A stretch of DNA of 64,000 nucleotides from Maribacter sp. 1_MG-2023. Lineage in GTDB: Bacteria > Bacteroidota > Bacteroidia > Flavobacteriales > Flavobacteriaceae. The notes under the pieces are model-generated. The model saw nothing but the letters and a program-made list of their open reading frames with translations, ran no database searches and was not told the origin of the DNA. The stretch is from NCBI RefSeq assembly GCF_030547005.1, contig NZ_JAUOPN010000007.1:142453-206452 (forward strand), written 5' to 3'. Position 1 is the stretch's first letter. Each line of letters begins with the position of its first letter. The position numbers were made by a program, and so were the translations under genes. Below, piece by piece: positions 1-8,381 of the stretch.

Positions 1-192
1 CCTATCTGCTTTGATGTTGTAAAGTAAATTAGTTTTACTGTCATTTTGATAAACACCAACGTTTTCTTTAAACTTGAAAAGCTTTTGTTTTACATAAGCT
101 ACCATTTTACCATTGGCATCTACAGCTGAAAAATCGTTCGACAGTGTGCCGATATGGAAAGTAAAATCTAATGGAAATTTATAATCTTGCAT
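1..192 (-). CDS. Conserved hypothetical protein, N-terminal fragment cut by the window edge
   Basis: An open frame runs leftward from an ATG at 192-190 to the window edge without a stop, giving 64 residues that begin MQDYKFPLDFTFHIGTLSND. The pattern (a short beta-rich start, then DANGKMVAYVKQKLFKFKE) resembles LURP-one/scramblase-like filamin-fold proteins common in Flavobacteriia. That match is from memory and not tested. It has no signal peptide, so it is probably cytosolic. It lies about 50 bp downstream of the next minus-strand gene and may be co-transcribed with it. The C-terminal part lies outside the window. Confidence 0.6.
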   Translation of the reverse strand, partial: MQDYKFPLDFTFHIGTLSNDFSAVDANGKMVAYVKQKLFKFKENVGVYQNDSKTNLLYNIKADR

Positions 193-242
193 AAAATGGT
201 TTTTTAGGTAAAATGGTTAAACTTTAATGGAGTAATTATATG

Positions 243-944
243 TTAATAGGTAGCTTTAACTTCTCCCATTGATATGGAAAACGGACCAAGTTTATGTTGG
301 GTAGGTAAGAAAACGCCGCTATCTGTTTCAATCCAATCTTGCCATGTCGCTTCAACACCACCAATTGGGATAATTTTTGTCCAAAGTTTAAAACTCTTAG
401 GTCTTCCGCTAGGTTCTATTAACCATAGATATGAATCGCCAGGTGTATCGCCACCTTGGGTGTAAGTTACAAGAAGCGCTTCAGAACCATCTTCCATATC
501 TACTAAATAGCGCTCGGTGCCGCGGTCAAAAGCTTTAAAGGGTGCTACTAGCCAAAAAGAATCATTATTGAAATAGCTTTGGGCATCTTCAATAAGGTCT
601 TGTGTTTCTTCATAAGACGCAAGTTTATTATTAATCGTAGCAGTACTTGAATGCGGAGTGATTAAGTCTAAGTTTACAACGATGTCATCATAACTTACTA
701 TTACAATTTGCTTTTCTCTATCCCATTTATAGGTGTGGTCACCTCGAAAAGACCATTCTAATACTTTAGTTTTATTGAAATTTTTGTAATTAAGTGCGTC
801 AAACATTCTGTACGCCAAAGCATCAGCTTCGGGTCCAGATTCACCAGTAGGTACAGGTTCATTATAGAGGTAATATAAGAAGCTGTAGCCTATTATCGCA
901 AGTAAAATAACTATACCAATAAACTTAAATAATTTCTTTAGCAT
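243..944 (-). CDS. Membrane-anchored conserved hypothetical protein
   Basis: A 233-residue protein with one N-terminal hydrophobic segment (about residues 6-27) after a short basic start, so it is probably an inner-membrane-anchored periplasmic protein or one with an uncleaved signal. The rest is polar with several predicted beta strands (the WLVAPFKAF and YLWLIEPSGRPKSFKLW stretches), giving the look of a lipoprotein-localisation or beta-sandwich fold. I do not recognise a named family. It is on the same strand as the gamma-glutamyltransferase upstream, 73 bp away. No catalytic motif is visible and no function is proposed. Confidence 0.75.
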   Translation of the reverse strand: MLKKLFKFIGIVILLAIIGYSFLYYLYNEPVPTGESGPEADALAYRMFDALNYKNFNKTKVLEWSFRGDHTYKWDREKQIVIVSYDDIVVNLDLITPHSSTATINNKLASYEETQDLIEDAQSYFNNDSFWLVAPFKAFDRGTERYLVDMEDGSEALLVTYTQGGDTPGDSYLWLIEPSGRPKSFKLWTKIIPIGGVEATWQDWIETDSGVFLPTQHKLGPFSISMGEVKATY

Positions 945-1017
945 AATGTATTCAAATAATTCATTAATAATAAATTGTGACTAAAATGTAATCGATTAAA
1001 ATTAGATTTATTTAAGA

Positions 1018-2709
1018 CTAAAATCCTATTGCGGCATCATCTCCACGTTTATCGGCACCCCCTTCAAGTTTCCCATTTGCTAAAACGCGAATAGCATCAA
1101 CTTTACCTATAATAGGGGTTCTTTCTTCATTAATAATATATCCTTTAGATTTCATTTCTTCTTTTAATTCTGCAGAAAATCCGTCTGGTTCAAAGATGAC
1201 CATATCTGGTAACCATTGATGATGAAACCGAGGAGCGTTAACGGCATCTTGCATGCTCATTTTAAACTCATATCCATTTAAAATAGTTTGTGCTACAGCG
1301 GTAATAATTGTGGATCCACCCGGTGTGCCAACAACCATCCATAACTTACCATCACGTTCAACGATGGTTGGGGTCATGCTACTTAGCATTCTTTTTTCAG
1401 CAGCAATACTGTTAGCTTCTGCGCCAACTAGACCGAACATATTCGGTACACCGGCTTTAGCGCTAAAATCATCCATTTCGTTGTTTAAGAAGAAGCCAAG
1501 CTCATCTGAATATAACTTAGAGCCATACGCGCCGTTTAATGTAGTTGTTACAGAAACAGCATTACCTTCTTGATCAACAATAGAGTAGTGGGTAGTTTCC
1601 ATACTTTCTACAATCTCAATATTGCCATGTTCCACTTCAGAAGACTTAGTGGCCTTGTCAAAAGAAAAGCTTGCCATTCTTTCAGCGAGGTATTCATCAC
1701 TTAATAATTTGTCATATGGTATTTCAACAAAATCAGGATCACCTAAAAAGTAGTTTCTGTCGGCATAGGCTCTTCTTGATGCTTCAGTAAACAATTGTAC
1801 CATTTTAGGAGAATTGTGACCGAGTTTGGCAACATCATATTGCTCTATCATTTTAAATATCTGATTGATGGTTACGCCACCACTACTAGGCGGACTCATA
1901 GAAATTATATGCAAGTCTTTGTAGTTGAAAGTGATAGGATCTCTCCATACTGCTTGGTATTTTTCTAAATCTTCTTCTGTTACGTACCCTCCTTTTTCTT
2001 GAATAAATGCAGCAAGTTTTTGTGCTACTTCACCTTTATAGAATCCGTCTCTACCATGCTTTGCAATACTTCTAAAAGTATTTGCCAAAGCAGGATATTT
2101 AATGGTATCGTTCAATTTATATTCGGTCGCAAACTTGGTACTGTCGCTGTTTACCTCAATAAATTTATCGCGTTGGCTTGCTAGTCTTTTTTCTTGATTG
2201 GCGGTTACCACTACGCCACGCTCTGCTAGAGCAATAACAGGAGCCATAATTTCTTCAAGTGGGAGAGAACCAAATTTTTTGTGCACCTCAATTATACCGG
2301 CAACAGTACCTGGAACACCAACTGCCGTAGCCCCTAATGTGCTTTTACCTGGTATTACATTACCCAATGAATCTAGGTACATGTATTTGTGCGCAGATAA
2401 TGGTGCTTTTTCGCGGTAGTCTAAAGATCCTGCTTCACCATTTGCTTTTCTGTATACCATAAAGCCGCCACCTCCTAAATTACCTGCAAAAGGATAAACG
2501 ACAACTAAAGCCATTTCGGTTGCAACCATAGCGTCAAAAGCGTTACCACCTTGTTGCATAATATCACTGCCTATTTTAGAAGCTTCTTCACGAGCTGATA
2601 CTACCATTGCTTTTTCTGTAACCGTACCCGTTGGTACTGCAGGATTCTCTTTGCAACTGCTGAAAATTACGAATGCGGTAAGCATTAATACTAATTTTAG
2701 TTGGTTCAT
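1018..2709 (-). CDS. ggt: Gamma-glutamyltransferase (gamma-glutamyl transpeptidase), lipoprotein
   Basis: This 563-residue protein is an Ntn-hydrolase that cleaves the gamma-glutamyl bond of glutathione and transfers or hydrolyses the gamma-glutamyl group. The proenzyme self-cleaves before a Thr that becomes the N-terminus of the small subunit. Here that site is the TTHYSIVD motif, with Thr372 as the expected nucleophile. The conserved PPSSGG (about 273-278), the GNLGGGGF oxyanion/substrate loop (about 76-83) and LSSMTPT in the small subunit are all present, and the length is normal for the family. A signal peptide ends in a lipobox (FSSC, Cys19), so it is probably a periplasm-facing lipoprotein. 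It likely supports glutathione or gamma-glutamyl peptide scavenging. Confidence 0.95.
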   Translation of the reverse strand: MNQLKLVLMLTAFVIFSSCKENPAVPTGTVTEKAMVVSAREEASKIGSDIMQQGGNAFDAMVATEMALVVVYPFAGNLGGGGFMVYRKANGEAGSLDYREKAPLSAHKYMYLDSLGNVIPGKSTLGATAVGVPGTVAGIIEVHKKFGSLPLEEIMAPVIALAERGVVVTANQEKRLASQRDKFIEVNSDSTKFATEYKLNDTIKYPALANTFRSIAKHGRDGFYKGEVAQKLAAFIQEKGGYVTEEDLEKYQAVWRDPITFNYKDLHIISMSPPSSGGVTINQIFKMIEQYDVAKLGHNSPKMVQLFTEASRRAYADRNYFLGDPDFVEIPYDKLLSDEYLAERMASFSFDKATKSSEVEHGNIEIVESMETTHYSIVDQEGNAVSVTTTLNGAYGSKLYSDELGFFLNNEMDDFSAKAGVPNMFGLVGAEANSIAAEKRMLSSMTPTIVERDGKLWMVVGTPGGSTIITAVAQTILNGYEFKMSMQDAVNAPRFHHQWLPDMVIFEPDGFSAELKEEMKSKGYIINEERTPIIGKVDAIRVLANGKLEGGADKRGDDAAIGF

Positions 2710-2771
2710 AGTTAGTTAAATTTATAGTTTAAATAATTGAGTTTAAAATATTGGTTAATAGATTTTAATAA

Positions 2772-3368
2772 TTATTTTTTATTTGTAAGTGAAGTATATT
2801 TTTGTTTTGAAAAAGTAATAAGTTCTTCGAAGAACTCGGTAAATTCAGCCTCAAAGGCATCATAGTGTTCTTCGAGGTCTAGAATGGCAAAATTCATTTT
2901 AGATTTATTATTCGTTCTACGATTCATACCATTTAGTACACGAGCGATTCCGTCCATTTTAGAATAGTTGAATATCCAATTATCGCTAATCATATAAGGC
3001 ATCATTTTTTTGACACCGATAGGTAGAATTTCGTAATTATCTTCTAAAAGGTCATAGAAATTATCCACAAAAACATCCAACGGTACATCAGAATACTTAG
3101 ACCAATTTTTAGCTAAGAAGTGATCGTAGTAGATATCAACGATAACTCGGCTGTAATGACTGTAATTTGCATGAAGCCTTTTGCTGCTAATTTTTGGTAT
3201 CGCATGGCTATCGGTATACGTGTCTATATGACGGTGAAGTTTTATGCCTTTCTGTACTTTTATCGGAAGGTGGTCAAATTTATTGGCACGAATGCTATCG
3301 GCTATAAAGTTGCCTATGGTAATATCTTTGTCATTAAAAGACAGGTAAATATGAGCTAAAAAATTCAT
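2772..3368 (-). CDS. Acyl carrier protein phosphodiesterase (AcpH/DUF479 family)
   Basis: A 198-residue cytosolic protein with the family hallmarks: MNFLAHIYLS at the N-terminus, then GNFIADSI, GIKLHRHIDTYTD and the VIVDIYYDHFLA segment. In this HD-like family the conserved His and Asp residues bind the metal that cleaves 4'-phosphopantetheine from holo-ACP. All expected His/Asp positions appear intact and the length is typical. It lies 62 bp upstream of ggt on the same strand and is divergent from glmM. The enzymatic role is inferred from family membership. The E. coli enzyme is nonessential and its physiological role is poorly defined. Confidence 0.88.
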   Translation of the reverse strand: MNFLAHIYLSFNDKDITIGNFIADSIRANKFDHLPIKVQKGIKLHRHIDTYTDSHAIPKISSKRLHANYSHYSRVIVDIYYDHFLAKNWSKYSDVPLDVFVDNFYDLLEDNYEILPIGVKKMMPYMISDNWIFNYSKMDGIARVLNGMNRRTNNKSKMNFAILDLEEHYDAFEAEFTEFFEELITFSKQKYTSLTNKK

Positions 3369-3434
3369 TCGCCTAAATTATGCTTAGTAGTTCGAATTTA
3401 CAAAGATGGGCAATAGTGATAAGTATGATACGTT

Positions 3435-3442
3435 TATATTTG
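3435..3442 (+). promoter_or_regulatory. Bacteroidota-type -7 promoter element before glmM
   Basis: TATATTTG matches the TAnnTTTG -7 consensus of the primary sigma factor of Bacteroidota and sits 22 bp before the glmM ATG. A clear TTG -33 element is not obvious at the usual 19-21 bp spacing, so this is a partial match. Confidence 0.5.
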
Positions 3443-3463
3443 CAAAAAACTTATTAAGATTAT

Positions 3464-4852
3464 ATGACACTAATAAAATCTATTTCAGGAATACGAGGAA
3501 CAATTGGAGGTAAACCAGGAGACAATCTTACACCTATTGATGCAGTAAAATTTGCTGCTTCGTACGGAATCTGGTTGAAAGACTATTCTAAAAAAGATAA
3601 ATTAAAAGTTGTTATTGGTCGTGATGCCCGCTTATCTGGCGAGATGATGCAGAACCTTGTAGTGTCTACTTTGGTAGGTTTAGGTATTGATGTTGTTGAT
3701 TTAGATTTATCTACAACACCAACTGTAGAGATTGCTGTACCAATGGAGAACGCCGATGGGGGAATTATATTAACAGCAAGTCATAATCCAAAACAATGGA
3801 ATGCCTTAAAGTTGTTAAACGAAAAAGGAGAATTCTTAGATGCTGCTCAAGGTGCTAAAATTCTTGAAATTGCAGAAAAAGAAGATTTCAATTTTTCTGA
3901 TGTTGATGATTTAGGAGTTATAAATAAGAACGACAGTTATATTGACATACATATAGATGAAGTTTTAAACCTTTCTTTGGTTGATGCCGAGGTGGTTAAA
4001 AAAGCGAAATTCAAAGTTGTGGTTGATGGGGTGAATTCTACAGGTGGTATTGCAATACCAAAGCTTTTAAAGGAATTTGGAGTAGAAGTGGTAGAATTGT
4101 ATTGCAAACCAACAGGTCATTTTCCACATAATCCAGAGCCATTAAAAGAGCATTTAAAAGATATTTGCGATTTAGTTATTAAAGAAAAAGCTGATTTCGG
4201 TATTGTAGTAGATCCAGATGTAGATCGCTTGGCATTCATTAGTAATGATGGTGAAATGTTCGGTGAAGAATATACGTTGGTCGCTTGTGCTGATTATGTT
4301 TTAGGTAAAACAAAAGGCAATACGGTTTCTAACCTATCGTCTTCTCGTGCATTGCGTGATATTACCCAAAAACATGGTGGTACATATGAAGCTGCTGCAG
4401 TAGGTGAAGTAAACGTAGTTACGAAAATGAAGGCTAATAACGCTATAATTGGTGGCGAGGGTAATGGAGGTATTATTTATCCTGAAAGTCACTATGGTAG
4501 AGATTCATTAGTAGGTACAGCTTTATTTTTAATGCTGATGGCTGAAAAAGGAGGTACAGTAGCAGAATTAAGAGCTAGCTACCCAAGCTACTTTATGAGC
4601 AAAAAGAAAATTCAATTAACACCTGGGTTAGATGTTGATGGAATTTTAAAATCTATGGCTGAAAAGTATGCAAATGAAGAGTTGTCTACTATTGATGGTG
4701 TAAAGATTGATTTTGCAGAAAACTGGGTTCATTTAAGAAAATCGAATACCGAGCCAATAATAAGAATTTATACAGAAGCTAAAAGTCAGACAGAGGCTGA
4801 TGGATTAGCAGATAGAATTATTGGTGAGATAAAATCTATAGCCGGTTTATAA
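3464..4852 (+). CDS. glmM: Phosphoglucosamine mutase (alpha-D-phosphohexomutase superfamily)
   Basis: A 462-residue phosphohexomutase. It should interconvert glucosamine-6-phosphate and glucosamine-1-phosphate for UDP-GlcNAc, peptidoglycan and LPS synthesis. The phosphoserine loop is ILTASHNP (catalytic Ser106), the Mg-binding loop is DPDVDR (Asp250, Asp252, Asp254), the sugar-binding loop is GGEGNGG and the C-terminal phosphate-binding loop is RKSNTEPIIRIYTEA. The four domains appear complete. Bacteroidota often have a single enzyme of this type, so a broader phosphoglucomutase or phosphomannomutase activity is possible. The gene is followed directly by a strong terminator, suggesting a monocistronic unit. 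Confidence 0.9.
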   Translation: MTLIKSISGIRGTIGGKPGDNLTPIDAVKFAASYGIWLKDYSKKDKLKVVIGRDARLSGEMMQNLVVSTLVGLGIDVVDLDLSTTPTVEIAVPMENADGGIILTASHNPKQWNALKLLNEKGEFLDAAQGAKILEIAEKEDFNFSDVDDLGVINKNDSYIDIHIDEVLNLSLVDAEVVKKAKFKVVVDGVNSTGGIAIPKLLKEFGVEVVELYCKPTGHFPHNPEPLKEHLKDICDLVIKEKADFGIVVDPDVDRLAFISNDGEMFGEEYTLVACADYVLGKTKGNTVSNLSSSRALRDITQKHGGTYEAAAVGEVNVVTKMKANNAIIGGEGNGGIIYPESHYGRDSLVGTALFLMLMAEKGGTVAELRASYPSYFMSKKKIQLTPGLDVDGILKSMAEKYANEELSTIDGVKIDFAENWVHLRKSNTEPIIRIYTEAKSQTEADGLADRIIGEIKSIAGL

Positions 4853-4870
4853 AAATCATATTTGCCGATA

Positions 4871-4907
4871 AAAAAACCGGAAGCAGTTCAACTGCTTCCG
4901 GTTTTTA
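4871..4907. terminator. Strong bidirectional hairpin terminator after glmM
   Basis: A near-perfect inverted repeat with arms ACCGGAAGCAGT and ACTGCTTCCGGT, flanked by an A run on the left and a T run on the right, so it can terminate both glmM and the convergent acyltransferase gene. Confidence 0.9.
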
Positions 4908-4919
4908 TTTTCAATAGTC

Positions 4920-5816
4920 TTAACTAACATCAGCAAAAGCTGCAGGTTTTTTACCTCTATGTTTCCAACGTTTGTGGGTCCATAGGTAGTATTCAGGTTT
5001 TTCCCGAATTTGCTCTTCGGTGAGTCTTAAGAATTTGTCCGTGATTTCATGTTCTTTGGTCTCTTTGCTATTTATAGAGATAGGGGTGAATTCTGCTTTG
5101 TAGTGTCCGCGTTTTACTTTGCTTACTTTTAAGAATACCGTTGCTAATCCTGTCTTTCGTGCTAGCGCTTCACCACCATTAAATATTGGAACAGTAATGC
5201 CCATGAAATCTGTCCAATAATGTGCTCTATGCGCTTGTGGTGACTGGTCACTTACCATACCGTACGTAGCACGGACATTATTTCTAAAATTATGAATGAC
5301 TGTTTTGGCGGTCTGTGCTTGGGTTATTAAAGTAGTATTCCATCTAGCTCTAGTTTTTCTAATAAAATTATCAAAATAAGAGTTGTTTATTTTCTGGTAA
5401 ACGGCATACCCCTTAGAGTTTACGTAGTTATTGATGCTTACGTTCCATTCCCAATTGGCATAATGTGCACATAAAATAATAATACTTCGTTCTTTTTCGA
5501 TTTCCAGTAAAACTTCAGGATTTACAAGGTGGTATTTTTTAGCGACAGCCTCTTTACTAAGGTTCATGGTTTTGACCATTTCTAAAAACATATCACAAAG
5601 GTGTTTGTAGAATTCCTTTTCAATACGATGAATTTCATCAGCAGACTTATCTGGAAAGACCAAATTCAAATTCTCTTGCACCACTTTTCTTCTATAACCG
5701 AATACGCGATATATGAAGAAACAGGCAATATCAGATAAACCATAAAATAAGCGATGTGGCAAAATAGAAACAACCCATAAAAAGGGATAGATCAAAACAA
5801 AGGCCAGTAGTTGCAT
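4920..5816 (-). CDS. Lipid A biosynthesis-type acyltransferase (LpxL/HtrB family)
   Basis: A 298-residue membrane-associated acyltransferase that probably adds a secondary acyl chain to lipid A. The H(x4)D/E-type catalytic box is HYANWEW, in a hydrophobic context (IIILCAHYANWEW), and the second conserved block is VSDQSPQAHRAHYW. A hydrophobic N-terminal segment (QLLAFVLIYPFLWVVSILP) anchors it to the inner membrane. I set the start at the ATG at 5816 rather than an upstream TTG at 5822. It is convergent with glmM and shares a short divergent promoter region with the rhomboid gene. The exact acyl donor and acceptor cannot be read from the sequence. Confidence 0.87.
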   Translation of the reverse strand: MQLLAFVLIYPFLWVVSILPHRLFYGLSDIACFFIYRVFGYRRKVVQENLNLVFPDKSADEIHRIEKEFYKHLCDMFLEMVKTMNLSKEAVAKKYHLVNPEVLLEIEKERSIIILCAHYANWEWNVSINNYVNSKGYAVYQKINNSYFDNFIRKTRARWNTTLITQAQTAKTVIHNFRNNVRATYGMVSDQSPQAHRAHYWTDFMGITVPIFNGGEALARKTGLATVFLKVSKVKRGHYKAEFTPISINSKETKEHEITDKFLRLTEEQIREKPEYYLWTHKRWKHRGKKPAAFADVS

Positions 5817-5845
5817 TTTCAAAAAAAATTATGGGCAAATATAGT

Positions 5846-5853
5846 TATATTTG
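5846..5853 (+). promoter_or_regulatory. -7 promoter element before the rhomboid gene
   Basis: TATATTTG matches TAnnTTTG and ends 21 bp before the ATG at 5875. It overlaps an in-frame TTG (5851), which argues that the TTG is not the start codon. Confidence 0.55.
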
Positions 5854-5874
5854 ACGCCAAATAAAGGGCAGATA

Positions 5875-6525
5875 ATGTACAACATTGATATAGCGACCAT
5901 AGCAATAATAGCGGCAAATGTATTAGTGTCAATGAAGGGATTCAATGATACTACTTTTTTTGAACGCTACAAATTTAGTATTGGGGCAATTAAAGCGGGT
6001 CAGAAAGAACGTATGGCAACATCGGGATTTCTGCATGTAGATATTTCACATTTATTGTTTAATATGCTTACGCTTTATTTCTTTGCAGGCGTAGTCATCA
6101 ATTGGTTTGGAACAACTCAGTTTTTAATCATTTATGCCGTAAGTCTTATTGGTGGTAGCTTGTTGGCATTAAGTTTTCATAAAGACGAACCTTATTATTC
6201 TGCGGTTGGTGCAAGTGGTGCGGTAACGGGTATATTGTATTCGGCGATTCTCTTACAACCAAACATGCAATTGGGTATTATGTTTATTCCAATTCCGGTT
6301 CCTGCGTATGTTGTGGGTATTGGTTATTTGCTTTATTCTATTTATGGTATGAAAAAGCGATTAGGCAATATTGGACATACTGCTCATTTTGGAGGAGCGA
6401 TTGGAGGGTATGCCTGTACCTTATTATTCATGCCTAGCTTATTGCAGACAGAAACTCTAATGGTAGGTTTGCTGGCATTGCCAATACTACTATTATTGGT
6501 ACTTGAGAAAATGGGTAAGATTTAG
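5875..6525 (+). CDS. Rhomboid-family intramembrane serine protease
   Basis: A 216-residue polytopic membrane protein. It has the rhomboid catalytic serine motif GASGAVTG (Ser114) and the C-terminal His in GHTAHFGGAIGG (His171), and the conserved loop HVDISHLLFNM lies in the first third. About six transmembrane segments are visible. Rhomboids cleave transmembrane substrates within the bilayer; the substrate here is unknown. I chose the ATG at 5875 because the upstream TTG lies inside a good -7 promoter element. Divergent from the acyltransferase, with no obvious operon partner. Confidence 0.92.
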   Translation: MYNIDIATIAIIAANVLVSMKGFNDTTFFERYKFSIGAIKAGQKERMATSGFLHVDISHLLFNMLTLYFFAGVVINWFGTTQFLIIYAVSLIGGSLLALSFHKDEPYYSAVGASGAVTGILYSAILLQPNMQLGIMFIPIPVPAYVVGIGYLLYSIYGMKKRLGNIGHTAHFGGAIGGYACTLLFMPSLLQTETLMVGLLALPILLLLVLEKMGKI

Positions 6526-6652
6526 ATTACTTTCCTGTTTTTTAACCGATAAAGTGTATTATTAACCCTAATAAAGTGTATTTCATCGTATTTCTCTGTG
6601 TATAGACAACAAGAGGGCAATTCGGGGCGTTAGTGCAAAAAACCCGATTAAA

Positions 6653-8311
6653 ATGAAATCAAACCTATCTGTAAGAAAAGTATGGCTAATGGCTATAACC
6701 GCTTCGCTTTTTATAGCAAGTTGTAGTGATGAAACCACCATTTTTGAAAACCCAGAAGATAATTTAGTAAGTGAAACCGATCAATCTAAGCTAGATAATA
6801 GTGTAAACTTTGATCGAGCCGGTGTTTTAGACATTTTTGAAGATCCTATCGCCAGCGCAAAAAGGTCGAGTATAACAGGCAAAGATGCAGAAGCTGGTGA
6901 TTATCCACTTTCTTTAGTTGCTCAAATTGCCCCTCCATCATTTACAAATGGAGAAAATTTAGCTGCTACCCATGTTGCCTTAGATGGTGATTATGGTTAT
7001 GTGTCTTACAATACTGTAGGTCAAGATTATGTTGGTGCTATTGATGTCATCGATATTAGTGATCCTACCAACCCAAGAGTTACATCAAGAGTGTACTATA
7101 CAAATGCAGATTTGAATTCTATAGCTTATGATAATGGTTATATATATGTCGCAGGTGGCGTAGATGCTGAGCAATCTGTTACCGCAACGGCAAATTCATT
7201 AGTAGCTAAAATTGCTGTTAGCGGAGGTAGAATGAATACTTCTAATATCGCTTACGGTTTTCAAGAGGGCTTTAATGCAACAGATGTTAGAATTATAGAT
7301 AACAACGTCGTGGTAACTAGTGGTCAAGATGGCTTGGTGGTTGTTTATGATAAAAATAATTTAACTACTTTAAGTGAAGCGCCTTTTTCAGATTTACGTG
7401 CTGTAGCGTATAGTGGTAATGAAATCGCTGTTTTAGATGCTGCACAAGGTGTAAGCTTCTTGGATCAGAATTTAAATACCCTTCGTAGCATAGCTATAGA
7501 ATCTGATTTCGGTATAGATGCCAAACGTACTTTAGATTATTTAAATGAAAATATAGTTGTTTCGGAAGGAACAAAAGGAGCTGGAGTATATAATGCAACA
7601 TCAGGAAGCTTTGTAGAATACTTGCCTATTTTAACTAGTCCGGAAAATGCAGAGCCAGGTGAAATTGTAACCAATGGCGTTGCAGTGAACGAAAATGTTC
7701 TTTTGATGGCTAACGGTGCTGGCGGATTAAGTCTTTCAGAAACTAATGATAATAGTACTGTTGGTGTTGGTGTAATTGAGCTAACTGGTTCGATAAATTA
7801 TGTAGCAACAAAAGATGATTATATTTTTGCTGCATCAGGTAAATCAGGATTTCAGATTATTAAACTTAATAGACCTAGCGATAGCTTAACAGATCGTTGT
7901 TCAGATTTAGAAAGTTATTCTGGCAGTGCAAATTTAAATGTAAATAGCGGAGACGATTTTGCATATAGAGGGTCAAAAAGATTCAATAGTATAAACATTG
8001 GTGGCAATTTGTTGCTATGTGGCTCTTGGACCGTAAAAGAAGGTGTTAATATCAATTCAGATGGCTTGTTTGAAATGAATGGAACTATAGTAGTTGGAAG
8101 GAATAATAAAAGAAGAAATATAACTGTAAACTCAGGGGCAACCTTAAGAGTTGAAGGTAATCTAACTATATATGGTGATTTAACTCTTAATGAAGGAGCG
8201 ACTATAGAGTTTCTAGGTGATGATTCTGTAGTAAACATCTTTGGTAGTGTTACTAGAGGAGCAAATACTACGGTTGAAGGTACTTATAGAGATGTTAGAG
8301 ATGTATTTTAA
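6653..8311 (+). CDS. LVIVD-repeat beta-propeller lipoprotein with C-terminal beta-helix-like region
   Basis: A 552-residue predicted outer-membrane or surface lipoprotein: signal peptide with lipobox IASC (Cys24) and an acidic linker after it. Residues about 90-405 contain LVIVD-type repeats (for example IDVIDISDPTNPRVTSRVYY), typical of a seven-bladed propeller. After a short spacer with two Cys (TDRCSDL and LLLCGSW), the last 110 residues are a run of regular short beta strands (the NITVNSGATLRVEGNLTIYG pattern), like a small beta-helix or bactofilin-type solenoid. Propellers of this kind usually mediate binding on the cell surface. No catalytic motif is visible. Confidence 0.85.
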   Translation: MKSNLSVRKVWLMAITASLFIASCSDETTIFENPEDNLVSETDQSKLDNSVNFDRAGVLDIFEDPIASAKRSSITGKDAEAGDYPLSLVAQIAPPSFTNGENLAATHVALDGDYGYVSYNTVGQDYVGAIDVIDISDPTNPRVTSRVYYTNADLNSIAYDNGYIYVAGGVDAEQSVTATANSLVAKIAVSGGRMNTSNIAYGFQEGFNATDVRIIDNNVVVTSGQDGLVVVYDKNNLTTLSEAPFSDLRAVAYSGNEIAVLDAAQGVSFLDQNLNTLRSIAIESDFGIDAKRTLDYLNENIVVSEGTKGAGVYNATSGSFVEYLPILTSPENAEPGEIVTNGVAVNENVLLMANGAGGLSLSETNDNSTVGVGVIELTGSINYVATKDDYIFAASGKSGFQIIKLNRPSDSLTDRCSDLESYSGSANLNVNSGDDFAYRGSKRFNSINIGGNLLLCGSWTVKEGVNINSDGLFEMNGTIVVGRNNKRRNITVNSGATLRVEGNLTIYGDLTLNEGATIEFLGDDSVVNIFGSVTRGANTTVEGTYRDVRDVF

Positions 8312-8330
8312 TTAATCGATAAAGACATAA

Positions 8331-8364
8331 AAAAAGCCCGAACATTTAATATTCGGGCTTTTTT
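8331..8364. terminator. Hairpin terminator between convergent genes
   Basis: Arms AAAAAGCCCGAA and TTCGGGCTTTTT around a 9-nt loop. Flanking A and T runs make it usable from both sides, for the propeller lipoprotein and the convergent TlpA-like gene. Confidence 0.9.
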
Positions 8365-8381
8365 GCGTTATGTTTCGAAAT

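Noticed and set aside
1253..1573. Long antisense reading frames inside ggt and other genes
   Set aside because: They overlap genes with clear family motifs on the other strand and have no family features themselves.
5851..5875. TTG at 5851 as the start of the rhomboid gene
   Set aside because: It lies inside a TATATTTG promoter element, and the ATG at 5875 gives the normal N-terminus.
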